A stretch of DNA of 23,358 nt from IMG/VR virus record IMGVR_UViG_3300027759_000435, positions 1 to 23,358 of that record. One strand, 5' to 3'. The position numbers and the translations under genes were made by a program. Below, in pieces: positions 1 through 7,044 of the stretch; position 1 is the stretch's first letter, and every line of letters starts with the position of its first letter. This stretch comes from a virus. Below the pieces are notes generated by a model that saw only the letters and a program-made list of their open reading frames with translations, did not search any database and was not told the origin of the DNA.

Positions 1-1
1 T

Positions 2-406
2 AACGAACAACAATCCGGCTATGTATTTGGTTACGACTTTCAGAAACCCGATTGGGAAGTATGTTTGTTAGTTGAAGGTATATTTGACGCATTAAGTTTA
101 AATGCTTGTGCGTTAACACATAATACAATCAACGATGACCAAGCACAAATTCTAGCACAACTTAATAAACGTATTATCTTTATTCCCGATAGAGATAAGA
201 CAGGTTTAGAAACATGTGATAGAGCATTAGAGTTAGGTTATAGTGTAAGTATTCCCAATTGGGATGACGATGTTAAAGATGTAAATGACGCGGTAGTTAA
301 GTATGGTAAGTTGCCTACATTACTCAGTATATTGAGTAGTGCGACAACTAGTAAAATCAAAATAGAACTACAGAGGAAAAAAATTGAAAAAAGATTACGA
401 AAATAA
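2..406 (+). CDS. DNA primase, C-terminal part (partial at left edge)
   Basis: The frame is open from the left edge of the window, so this is the 3' end of a longer gene; no start is visible. It encodes the catalytic Toprim half of a DnaG/gp61-type primase, which makes RNA primers for lagging-strand synthesis. The Toprim signature is clear: LVEGIFDAL near position 65 carries the conserved acidic residue and glycine, and IPDRDKTG near 180 is the DxD-type metal-binding motif. The chain ends in a basic helix (QRKKIEKRLRK) likely to contact the helicase or DNA. The helicase gene overlaps the last 23 bases, as expected for a coupled primase-helicase pair. An apparent TTG start at 65 is internal to the Toprim domain and is not the real start. 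Confidence 0.85.
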   Translation, partial: NEQQSGYVFGYDFQKPDWEVCLLVEGIFDALSLNACALTHNTINDDQAQILAQLNKRIIFIPDRDKTGLETCDRALELGYSVSIPNWDDDVKDVNDAVVKYGKLPTLLSILSSATTSKIKIELQRKKIEKRLRK

Positions 407-1832
407 AAAAGATTACGGTATTGAGATGCAAAAGATATTTTTGCGTGTGATGATTACTGAAGCCGAACTCTACACTAGGGTTATGAACATTTTAAATAGT
501 GAGAACTTTGACAGGTCATTAAGGCCAGTTGTAAACTTATATAAAGAACATACTACAAAATATAGTATTTTACCTGACGCTACACAAATCAAAGCTATCA
601 CTGGTCAAGATATTGATATTATTTCTAACTTTAGCCCCAATCAATTTGATTGGTTCTTGGATGAGTTTGAAGCCTTCACTAAACGACAAGAACTAGAACG
701 TGCCATTCTTAAAGCGGCAGACTTACTTGAGAAAGGTGAATTCGACCCTGTTGAAAAACTAATCAAAGATGCGGTTCAAATCAGTTTGCAAAAAGACATG
801 GGCACAGATTACTTTTATGATCCGGCAGCACGTATTAACAAATATTTTAATAGTGGTGGGCAGGTTAGTACAGGCTGGCCCCAGATGGATCGTATCTTAT
901 ATGGGGGTTTCAGTCGAGGTGAATTGAACATCTTTGCAGGTGGTTCAGGTTCAGGTAAATCATTAGTTATGATGAATATTGCATTGAACTGGTTACAGCA
1001 AGGTATGAGTGGTGTCTATATTACATTAGAACTTAGTGAAGAACTTACATCACTACGAACTGATGCTATGTTAACTATGATGGGTACAAAAGCGATTCGT
1101 AAAGATATTGATACAACTAGTCTTAAAGTTAAAATGGTTGGAAAGAAGTCTGGACAATATCGTGTTAAAGCATTACCCGCACAAAGTAATGTAAATGATA
1201 TTCGTGCTTATTTAAAAGAGGTGCAGATTCAAACAGGTATTAAGATTGACTTTGTTATGGTTGATTATTTAGATTTAGTTATGCCAGTCAGTGTTAAAGT
1301 CAATCCTAACGACCAGTTTATTAAAGACAAGTATGTAGCAGAAGAATTGCGTAATCTTGCAAAAGAGATGGGCATATTAATGGTGACTGCAAGTCAGTTA
1401 AATCGTAGTGCGGTTGATGAGATTGAGTTTGACCATAGTCACATTGCTGGTGGTATCAGTAAGATTAATACTGCTGATAACGTGTTCGGTATCTTTACAA
1501 GTCGTAGTATGCGTGAGAGAGGTAAGTATCAGATTCAGTGTATGAAAAGTCGTAGTTCAACTGGTGTAGGACAAAAGATTGACTTAGATTATGATATTGA
1601 AACTATGCGTATTAGTGATAGCGATCCTGATAATCAAAATAGTTATACCCCCAAACCTAGTGCTAATGATATTATGAGTCAACTTAAACCTCAAAGTACA
1701 TTGGTATCAACTGAACCTATTATAGACCAAGGGACAGGGGAGATACTAGAGCCGGAAAACAAACGTATTATAGCGGATGTGCAGGGTTCTAAGCTAAAGT
1801 CAATGCTGAATGGTTTAAGAAATAAAACCTAA
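384..1832 (+). CDS. Replicative DNA helicase, DnaB/gp41 type
   Basis: This is the hexameric replicative helicase that unwinds DNA ahead of the phage fork and loads the primase. The RecA-like core is complete: Walker A GGSGSGKS at residues 186-193, the conserved glutamate in LELSEE at 215-220, Walker B FVMVDY at 290-295, and TASQLNR at 335-341. The N-terminal 150 residues match the layout of T4 gp41. Length (482 aa) is normal for the family. The start chosen is TTG at 384, with an AGAGG ribosome site eight bases upstream; ATG at 426 is an alternative that fits the gp41 N-terminus equally well. It overlaps the primase gene, which indicates translational coupling. A low-complexity tail follows the core from about residue 415. 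Confidence 0.93.
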   Translation: MKKDYENKKDYGIEMQKIFLRVMITEAELYTRVMNILNSENFDRSLRPVVNLYKEHTTKYSILPDATQIKAITGQDIDIISNFSPNQFDWFLDEFEAFTKRQELERAILKAADLLEKGEFDPVEKLIKDAVQISLQKDMGTDYFYDPAARINKYFNSGGQVSTGWPQMDRILYGGFSRGELNIFAGGSGSGKSLVMMNIALNWLQQGMSGVYITLELSEELTSLRTDAMLTMMGTKAIRKDIDTTSLKVKMVGKKSGQYRVKALPAQSNVNDIRAYLKEVQIQTGIKIDFVMVDYLDLVMPVSVKVNPNDQFIKDKYVAEELRNLAKEMGILMVTASQLNRSAVDEIEFDHSHIAGGISKINTADNVFGIFTSRSMRERGKYQIQCMKSRSSTGVGQKIDLDYDIETMRISDSDPDNQNSYTPKPSANDIMSQLKPQSTLVSTEPIIDQGTGEILEPENKRIIADVQGSKLKSMLNGLRNKT

Positions 1833-1837
1833 AAGTA

Positions 1838-1845
1838 GATAAATA
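1838..1845 (+). promoter_or_regulatory. T4-like late promoter GATAAATA
   Basis: GATAAATA differs by one base from the T4 late element TATAAATA. By the T4 rule (last A at -6) the predicted start of transcription is 1851, giving an 11-base leader that begins with the AGGA ribosome site of the gene at 1862. Confidence 0.65.
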
Positions 1846-1846
1846 C

Positions 1847-1862
1847 TATTAGGAAACTAATA
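1847..1862 (+). promoter_or_regulatory. Small hairpin over ribosome site and start of the 84-aa gene
   Basis: Six base pairs (1847-1852 with 1857-1862) close a GAAA tetraloop. AGGA lies in the 5' arm and loop, and the A of the start codon is paired. RNA begun at 1851 would lack most of the 5' arm. The stem is short and AT-rich, so the effect would be modest. Confidence 0.4.
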
Positions 1863-2116
1863 TGCAAAAACAAACTCGAAGTCTGCTAGAAGAACTAGAA
1901 GCTATTGGTAATAATAGAGATAAGACTCACATTATTGAGAGTCGTGGTCATAATATTATTACCAGTGCTATCAATCTAATAGAGATGATTAATCGTAACT
2001 ATAGTCCAGAGCAAGCCGCCATTTTAGAGCGCAAATTGCTAGGTGCCATCAAAAGCAAGGACCAGGCAAAGTTTTCTAAATCTCTAAAGAAAAATCGAGA
2101 TAATGAACCTAGTTGA
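1862..2116 (+). CDS. Small protein of unknown function
   Basis: An 84-residue charged, helical protein that I do not recognise. The N-terminal half (LLEELEAIGN) and the middle (NLIEMINRNY, EQAAILERKLLGAIKSKD) read as amphipathic helices, and the C-terminus is lysine- and arginine-rich. There is no signal peptide, membrane segment or cysteine motif. The ATG at 1862 has AGGA nine bases upstream. The gene overlaps the next one by 14 bases, so the two are probably translated together. It has its own late-type promoter although it follows the early helicase gene. It could be a small virion or DNA-associated protein, but nothing in the sequence proves this. Confidence 0.75.
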   Translation: MQKQTRSLLEELEAIGNNRDKTHIIESRGHNIITSAINLIEMINRNYSPEQAAILERKLLGAIKSKDQAKFSKSLKKNRDNEPS

Positions 2117-3257
2117 ATCACTGGCAATATTGACAACTAAAATTGACCAAATATCCAATGTTGTTACAGAAGATAAAGGTCATCTTGACCATCCTGAGGA
2201 TTTGATTTTCTTACGTGGTGTAAGTGGTGCTAATCAAGCTGTTCAAGCTATGGCGGATACGGTAGCTAAACCTGAAAAAGTCACAATCAAATGGGACGGT
2301 TATCCTGCATTGATATTTGGACGTAACAGTAATGGTAAGTTCACTATATTAGACAAGCATATGTTTAACAAGAAAGATGGTAGTGGTCGTCAAGTATTCA
2401 GCCCGGAACAGTTTGCTCAATATGACCAGGCACGTGGGGTAAATCGTGCAGACTTACATCAATTAATTGCACAGATATGGCCCGGTTTAGAAAAGTCTGA
2501 CAGAAGTAAAGGTTATTATTGGGGTGATTTGTTATTCAGTAAACCATTAGTAGAAAAGAACGGGCTATACACATTCAAAGCTAACCCTAATGGAATTACA
2601 TATACAGTAGATGCAAATAGTGATTTGGGTAAGTTTTTTGATAAGAAAAACTCAGGTATAGTGGTACACCAATATATTGCACCCGATGCATTAACAACAG
2701 ACCAAGCAATCCCATTAGATGGTACTATTGGTAAATTGAAAAATAATAGTGATGTAGCTATATTACCTGCTAAAATGCCAATCACTCCTAGTCTAAAGTT
2801 AAATGCTACCTTGCTTAAGAGGGCACAATCAGCCATACAAAAATATGGACAATCAGTAGAACAGTTAATGACTACAGCACCCCAGGCTAGAAATACATTC
2901 AATCAACTATTCACTACATACATTAATAAGCGTATCGTAGCCGGCGACTTAAATGATTTATATGCAGGATTTATTGAGTATGTTAATTCAAGACCCATGA
3001 CTGATAAGATGCGTGAAAAGATTAATCAGCATTTGGCTACTAATAAAGCAGGTGTAGTGGGTGCATTTACTATTTGGGTAGCTATCTACAATCTTAAAAT
3101 GAATATTGTAGACCAGCTTAATAAAGCCGCTAAGACTGCCCCTGTCAAGGGTTATTTAGACGACGGCACACAAACTCAAGAAGGATTTGTAAGTCACGGG
3201 CTTAAATTTGTAGATAGAATGGGCTTTAGTCGCCAGAATTTGGCTGGAAGACAGTAG
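2103..3257 (+). CDS. Ligase-like nucleotidyltransferase (putative)
   Basis: This 384-residue protein carries what looks like the active site of the covalent nucleotidyltransferase superfamily (DNA/RNA ligases and capping enzymes). KWDG at residues 63-66 fits motif I (KxDG, with the lysine that is adenylylated). YWGDLLF at 139-145 resembles motif III, SGIVVHQY at 184-191 motif IV, and GKLKN at 210-214 could supply the motif V lysines. The C-terminus (EGFVSHGLKFVDRMGFSR, 360-377) looks like a conserved element, and the region between is helical. The assignment rests on motif order and spacing only. Its substrate (DNA, RNA or a protein) is unknown. It overlaps the upstream 84-aa gene by 14 bases and is followed by the late promoter at 3285. 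Confidence 0.55.
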   Translation: MNLVESLAILTTKIDQISNVVTEDKGHLDHPEDLIFLRGVSGANQAVQAMADTVAKPEKVTIKWDGYPALIFGRNSNGKFTILDKHMFNKKDGSGRQVFSPEQFAQYDQARGVNRADLHQLIAQIWPGLEKSDRSKGYYWGDLLFSKPLVEKNGLYTFKANPNGITYTVDANSDLGKFFDKKNSGIVVHQYIAPDALTTDQAIPLDGTIGKLKNNSDVAILPAKMPITPSLKLNATLLKRAQSAIQKYGQSVEQLMTTAPQARNTFNQLFTTYINKRIVAGDLNDLYAGFIEYVNSRPMTDKMREKINQHLATNKAGVVGAFTIWVAIYNLKMNIVDQLNKAAKTAPVKGYLDDGTQTQEGFVSHGLKFVDRMGFSRQNLAGRQ

Positions 3258-3284
3258 CCAAAACCGACTTTTTTTGTTGCCAGG

Positions 3285-3292
3285 CATAAATA
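3285..3292 (+). promoter_or_regulatory. Late promoter CATAAATA
   Basis: CATAAATA lies 46 bases before the gene at 3338, with predicted +1 at A3298. The bases just after it (ATAGTATG) are the same as downstream of the tail-sheath promoter at 21492. A small hairpin (GAATC/GATTC, 3300-3314) sits in the leader, well clear of the AAAGGA ribosome site at 3324-3329. Confidence 0.6.
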
Positions 3293-3337
3293 ATAGTATG
3301 AATCTATACGATTCAAACTTTTTAAAGGAATTTCATT

Positions 3338-3760
3338 ATGGCAGGTTTTACAAGAACACACGGCGATGCACAACCAGTATTCGCAATTGACGTACAAAAT
3401 GGTCCAGTAGCACCAGACGCATCAGCTAACGGCACGACTACTAATTTATATGGTCCAGCTCTAGACTTCTTCGGTTTTGACTTAGGCGCCGCCCCAACAG
3501 CACAATTAGGTGTTGACGAGATGGTTGCACAAGTTATGGTTTCTATCGAACAATTAGCTACAGTTGCAATCTATGCAGTTCAAGCTACATCAAACACAAC
3601 TAATATGTCTGTTGCTGTTTATCCAGTTGGCGCATATACAGCGGCTGCACTACAAGCACAAGTTCGTGCTTTAGGTACAGTTAATGGTTATGACCTAAGT
3701 GGTGCTGTTGTAACAAACGTTGGTTTCCGTTTAGCTTCTTCAGCTACAAGCGCAAGCTAA
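3338..3760 (+). CDS. Small abundant virion-type protein (putative)
   Basis: A 140-residue protein rich in Ala, Thr, Val and Gly, with no cysteine, typical in composition of a small structural protein. I cannot match it to a named T4 protein. The N-terminus (MAGFTRTHGDAQPVFAIDVQNG) is followed by a helical segment (LGVDEMVAQVMVSIEQLA) and a beta-rich C-terminal half. It is a single-gene transcription unit: a late promoter at 3285, a strong AAAGGA ribosome site nine bases before the ATG, and a strong terminator 20 bases after the stop. Such insulation suggests high late expression, as for a capsid decoration protein or a packaged internal protein. That role is inference. Confidence 0.7.
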   Translation: MAGFTRTHGDAQPVFAIDVQNGPVAPDASANGTTTNLYGPALDFFGFDLGAAPTAQLGVDEMVAQVMVSIEQLATVAIYAVQATSNTTNMSVAVYPVGAYTAAALQAQVRALGTVNGYDLSGAVVTNVGFRLASSATSAS

Positions 3761-3780
3761 TCAGAAGTTTAACTTCAAAG

Positions 3781-3810
3781 AAATCCGAGATTTATTCTCG
3801 GATTTTTTTT
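3781..3810 (+). terminator. Strong intrinsic terminator
   Basis: A perfect ten-pair stem (AAATCCGAGA with TCTCGGATTT) closes a five-base loop (TTTAT) and runs into eight consecutive T. It ends the unit of the 140-aa gene and shields the next late promoter, four bases downstream. Confidence 0.9.
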
Positions 3811-3813
3811 GCC

Positions 3814-3821
3814 TCTAAATA
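3814..3821 (+). promoter_or_regulatory. Late promoter TCTAAATA giving a leaderless start
   Basis: TCTAAATA starts four bases after the terminator T-run. With the last A at -6, +1 falls on A3827, which is the A of the ATG of the next gene. No ribosome site is present. Confidence 0.5.
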
Positions 3822-3826
3822 CAAGT

Positions 3827-4282
3827 ATGAGTTTTAAAGTAAGCTGTTATACACTATTTGATATCACACAGACTGGTGTCGTCAATCGCTCTAAGCCAGG
3901 AATGGATGACGATCCTGATTTATGGTTGCATAAAAGAAACACACAATGTAATTTTGACACAATAGTTCAAGCAGTTTCGTTACGTAGCCAACCGGAAAAC
4001 ATTAGCGTCCCTTCATCTAGTAAGATTAAGTTTGATGACTTTGAGAATTTTGGATTCTTGTTAGAACATGACGAACAGGTCATTTGCTGGACTTTTGATT
4101 TTGAGATACAACATCCTAGTGTGTTTAATGATGGTACTTCTGATTTGGGTGCATTATACTCTGATTGCGATAGAGTTCCTATGATTAAAACAAAAAATAT
4201 TTGGGATAAATTACCTGCGTTCTTAGACTCATCGGATGAATTACGAAATATTTATTTTAAGGTGTTAGACAATGAAAATTGA
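3827..4282 (+). CDS. Conserved-looking phage protein of unknown function
   Basis: The frame is open from a TTG at 3809, but that lies in the terminator T-run and upstream of the promoter, so I place the start at ATG 3827 (151 aa). The protein is soluble and acidic. The segment RNTQCNFDTIVQAVSLRSQP at residues 38-57 looks like a conserved core and resembles unnamed proteins I recall from T4-like marine phages. A second well-formed part is VICWTFDFEIQHPSVF. No catalytic motif is recognisable. The gene overlaps the next by 11 bases, and the pair probably works together. The start codon sits at the predicted late +1, so the mRNA may be leaderless. Confidence 0.75.
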   Translation: MSFKVSCYTLFDITQTGVVNRSKPGMDDDPDLWLHKRNTQCNFDTIVQAVSLRSQPENISVPSSSKIKFDDFENFGFLLEHDEQVICWTFDFEIQHPSVFNDGTSDLGALYSDCDRVPMIKTKNIWDKLPAFLDSSDELRNIYFKVLDNEN

Positions 4283-4754
4283 TGTTAATAAAATTGATAG
4301 AAAATTAGATAAAATGATATCAAATTCAGAGTTTGCTAAATTACAAGATGTTGTAATTTTTAAAGACACTGACGGTACATACAATCTGTTTAATAAGTAT
4401 CATATTAAAAAGAAAGATGTAAATGATATAGTCGTATCATTAAATAACGGTGATGACGTTAACTCTTTTTTTAGCATGAAAAATGCTGTGTGCTGGTGTG
4501 TGATGGATAAAATAGGAAAATATCAATTAGCAAATCGGGTAATTGATTTGGATATGCATTTAAGTAGCGTAGAGGTACACATTTCTATCCATTCCAAACT
4601 GTTTAAAAAAGCCAAAAAAACAGAGGATAAATTGATATATCTTGCTAAATTAAATGAAGATAAGTTTCAAAAAAAAGCCATGAGTGATGAATTAAATCAA
4701 TATATAGCAAATTCATATGCTTGGCAACAGAAAAGATTTGATTCAAAATCCTAA
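4272..4754 (+). CDS. Protein of unknown function, partner of the preceding gene
   Basis: A 160-residue lysine-rich protein with high helix content, overlapping the upstream gene by 11 bases. The start ATG lies inside the end of the upstream gene, preceded by AAGG. The middle region (MKNAVCWCVMDKIGKYQLANRVIDLDMHLSSVEVHI) looks the most conserved, followed by long charged helices (LFKKAKKTEDKLIYLAKLNEDKF). The tail KRFDSKS is basic. I recall similar unnamed proteins in T4-like cyanophages but cannot assign a function. Its AT-rich, lysine-heavy codon use differs from the alanine-rich virion genes nearby. There is no membrane segment or signal peptide. Confidence 0.75.
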   Translation: MKIDVNKIDRKLDKMISNSEFAKLQDVVIFKDTDGTYNLFNKYHIKKKDVNDIVVSLNNGDDVNSFFSMKNAVCWCVMDKIGKYQLANRVIDLDMHLSSVEVHISIHSKLFKKAKKTEDKLIYLAKLNEDKFQKKAMSDELNQYIANSYAWQQKRFDSKS

Positions 4755-4769
4755 CAATAAATGAAAAAA

Positions 4770-4777
4770 GATAAATA
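4770..4777 (+). promoter_or_regulatory. T4-like late promoter GATAAATA
   Basis: Exact GATAAATA with predicted +1 near 4783, giving a 21-base leader with TTGGA as a modest ribosome site before ATG 4804. It appears to drive the five-gene operon from 4804 to 7852. No start-blocking hairpin is seen here. Confidence 0.65.
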
Positions 4778-4803
4778 CTTTATATTAGTCTTGGAATACA
4801 ACT

Positions 4804-5502
4804 ATGAAATTAACTGATTTTGACAAAAACCCAATCGAGAACGCTACTAGAGCGTTAAAAGAGCATTATAACGTTCCGTTTAATGTTCGTAAAATGTCTT
4901 ATGCCCAAGCAAGAGATATGCTTCACAAAGTTCGCGGTCTAATGACTGAAACAAAGAAATCTACTGGTTTCTATGAAAGCCAACAAAATTCTTCATATCT
5001 AAAACTTGTGTTTATGGAACAAGCACTAAGCAAGCATTTTGCTGAAATCAGCTTACGTAAACCACGAATTGTTGTAGAGAATGAAGAAGTTGAAAAGTCA
5101 CAAGTTGTTTTGGCAGCTCAAGATTTAGTAGACCAAGTACAGAAAATGGTTGAAGAAGTTAGTGATATGTTAGTAAAAGAATTACCAGCATTGACAGATA
5201 GTGTTCAATCTGAGATTGGTGTTAACGAAAGTGAAACATTTAATCAACAAGTTTCTGAAGCATTAACTTCACTACAAGCCGCATTGACACAAAGTCAAAC
5301 AACATTGAAATCTGCATTGAATAGTATCACCGGTCAAGGTGGTGCTGAAGCATTTGATGCAGGTGGTGATATGAATGCTGATATGAATGCTGATATTGGC
5401 ATGGAAGAACCACTTCCCGGCGGTGGCGAAGAAGAAATGAATCTTGACATTGAAGCTCCTGAAGAAGAGCCTCTAGGTGGTGTCGGTCGTCCTAAGAGAT
5501 AA
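4804..5502 (+). CDS. Acidic, helical core/scaffold-like protein (putative)
   Basis: This 232-residue protein has a basic N-terminal third (residues 1-90), a long helical, probably coiled-coil middle (VVLAAQDLVDQVQKMVEEV and following, to about 175), and a very acidic Gly/Glu/Asp tail ending GRPKR. The tail contains a short tandem repeat (MNADMNAD) encoded by two copies of a 12-base unit at about 5369-5392. Helical rods with acidic tails recall T4 prohead core proteins such as gp22 or gp67/68, but I see no specific motif, so this is a guess from composition. It is the first gene of a late operon and is followed two bases later by the next start. Confidence 0.6.
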   Translation: MKLTDFDKNPIENATRALKEHYNVPFNVRKMSYAQARDMLHKVRGLMTETKKSTGFYESQQNSSYLKLVFMEQALSKHFAEISLRKPRIVVENEEVEKSQVVLAAQDLVDQVQKMVEEVSDMLVKELPALTDSVQSEIGVNESETFNQQVSEALTSLQAALTQSQTTLKSALNSITGQGGAEAFDAGGDMNADMNADIGMEEPLPGGGEEEMNLDIEAPEEEPLGGVGRPKR

Positions 5503-5504
5503 AC

Positions 5505-5825
5505 ATGCGTTTGTATGAGTTTGCCGGCAGTCCTCTGTTAGTTAAGCTGGTAGCCACTACCAGCCAACTTAAGAGTGAAATTGATTCCGGTAACATTCAT
5601 AGTGATTGGACTGTTCCAGAATTATTGCAATACTACAGAGATAATGATATAATTATTGATAAGTCTGATTTATATAACATGATTAAAAATCCACCATTGA
5701 ATCAGAGTATAGAAAACATTCAAGGTGATAAAATTATATTCAAAGGTCAAACTCCTGAACAAGAATTAGAGCCTGATGAAAATAAAAAAGTTGTAGCACA
5801 AATGGCAAAGAATGCAATGCAATGA
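5505..5825 (+). CDS. Small conserved-looking phage protein, possible capsid-targeted N-terminus
   Basis: A 106-residue protein starting MRLYEFAGSP. The middle (LYNMIKNPPLNQSIENIQGD, then KIIFKGQ) and the C-terminus (KKVVAQMAKNAM) look like conserved blocks, and I recall a similar unnamed family in T4-like cyanophages. The first residues contain L-x-E (LYE) in a short basic/aromatic N-terminus, which loosely resembles T4 capsid-targeting peptides. The start lies two bases after the upstream stop, and its own stop overlaps the HesB/IscA start (ATGA), so it is firmly inside the operon. Its function is unknown. Confidence 0.7.
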   Translation: MRLYEFAGSPLLVKLVATTSQLKSEIDSGNIHSDWTVPELLQYYRDNDIIIDKSDLYNMIKNPPLNQSIENIQGDKIIFKGQTPEQELEPDENKKVVAQMAKNAMQ

Positions 5826-6142
5826 TAAGCATAACTGAAAAAGCATCAAACAAAATTCAACAAACAATACAAAAACGAGGTAAGGGATTAGGCATTCGCA
5901 TAGGTGTAAAAACTACAGGATGCTCAGGTCTCGCTTATGTGCTTGAATATGTTGACAACCCATTAGAACATGATATTAAAGTAGACTGTAATGGTTGTAC
6001 TTTATACATTGATCCAAAAAGTTGTGCATATGTCCAAGGTATGACTATTGACTATACACGTAACGGGTTAAATGAAGGGTTTGAATTTCAAAACCCAAAT
6101 GAGCGTGATAAGTGTGGTTGTGGAGAAAGTTTTAGGGTATAA
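5822..6142 (+). CDS. HesB/IscA/ErpA-type iron-sulfur carrier
   Basis: A complete A-type iron-sulfur carrier of 106 aa, the usual length. In bacteria these proteins accept or hold clusters and pass them to client enzymes. The three defining cysteines are present: Cys34 in TTGCSGLAYV, and Cys98 and Cys100 in the C-terminal KCGCGESF. The N-terminal helix and the glycine-rich GLGIRIGVKTTGCSG stretch match the family. Three extra cysteines (56, 59, 68) are present. It starts within the stop of the upstream gene and its stop shares a base with the next start, so it belongs to the late operon at 4804-7852. T4-like phages of marine bacteria are known to carry such genes; here it presumably assists iron-sulfur assembly in the host late in infection. 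Confidence 0.92.
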   Translation: MISITEKASNKIQQTIQKRGKGLGIRIGVKTTGCSGLAYVLEYVDNPLEHDIKVDCNGCTLYIDPKSCAYVQGMTIDYTRNGLNEGFEFQNPNERDKCGCGESFRV

Positions 6143-7044
6143 TGTATCTAGCAACAGTAACCTGTAACAGGGATTTTCAGCAAATGTTATTACAGTCTGA
6201 AAGCATTGGTAAATTTGTAGAACCATGCACTCATGTAATTATTATTAATGAAGACAAACCTGATTTAGACTTTTGGTATAGATGGCTAAAACCGTATTAC
6301 AAAAATCATAAATTAGAAATTATTCCTAGAATAACATACCATTATCCAACTTCTTTTTTAGGCACTGGTGTCAGCCAGAGCACATCCGGTGATGCGTCTA
6401 GCAATGGCTGGAGAACTCAGCAATTACAAAAATTATTATTAGCATATGAGTTTGAAGATGACTATTTGCTATTAGATTCAAAAAATTTCTTTACTAAAAA
6501 ATCAAATATAAATGAATGGAATAATATAATTGGAAGTGGTGTCTTTTTAAAAATAGGTGATGGTAACTCATTTGACAACTCTTGTAAAATTTATAGTGAT
6601 TTGTTGGAAAAACCAGTAGACCAATGGTTAAGACCTCAAACTCCTTTTAAAGTAGCAAGGGATCCCTTCATCAAAAAATGCAAGCGTAGTGAATTAGCTT
6701 ATCTATTATTCTATCCTGAATTTAAAGATAGTCCGTCTACTGAAGGAGTATTTTACTCACATTTTGTAAAAGATGAAATCGATGAGTTTTTAAAGACGTA
6801 TAATCCAGACGATAAAAAATACTCAACAATATGGATACATAATAGACAAGAGATTGCTAGACTTTTGTTTGACATATCATTATCTGATAAGATAAAAATA
6901 GCCGCAGTACACCGAGAACTGTTATCAAAACTTGATGAAAAAGAACTAGAAATTATAAATTTTTGGTTAGCATCAGATAATCCAAAATTTGGGTTAGGAT
7001 TAAAGAATAAGATTTATCCTATGCCAAGAGATAGTCATGTCTAA
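6142..7044 (+). CDS. GT-A-like glycosyltransferase (putative)
   Basis: A 300-residue protein that reads like a family of GT-A-type glycosyltransferases found in bacteria and phages. The N-terminus (TVTCNRDFQQM, residues 6-16) begins a Rossmann-like strand, the conserved GWRTQQLQKL is at 89-98, and LLLDSKNFF at 109-117 is where the DxD-like metal/sugar-nucleotide site would lie (here D-S-K). There is no signal peptide or membrane segment, so it would act in the cytoplasm. It shares one base with the HesB/IscA stop and overlaps the SGNH hydrolase by eight bases. The paired genes suggest sugar modification of the virion or host surface; the substrate is unknown. The sequence is noticeably more AT-rich than the virion genes. 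Confidence 0.6.
   Translation: MYLATVTCNRDFQQMLLQSESIGKFVEPCTHVIIINEDKPDLDFWYRWLKPYYKNHKLEIIPRITYHYPTSFLGTGVSQSTSGDASSNGWRTQQLQKLLLAYEFEDDYLLLDSKNFFTKKSNINEWNNIIGSGVFLKIGDGNSFDNSCKIYSDLLEKPVDQWLRPQTPFKVARDPFIKKCKRSELAYLLFYPEFKDSPSTEGVFYSHFVKDEIDEFLKTYNPDDKKYSTIWIHNRQEIARLLFDISLSDKIKIAAVHRELLSKLDEKELEIINFWLASDNPKFGLGLKNKIYPMPRDSHV

Noticed and set aside
65-406. Independent short gene starting at TTG 65
   Set aside because: The frame is open to the window edge and the TTG lies within the Toprim domain, so this is the end of a truncated primase gene.
3241-3276. Terminator after the nucleotidyltransferase gene
   Set aside because: TGGCT/AGCCA has a ten-base loop and an eight-base gap before the T-run, so it does not meet the usual form.
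3809-3826. TTG start for the gene at 3827
   Set aside because: It lies in the T-run of a strong terminator and upstream of the late promoter, with no ribosome site.
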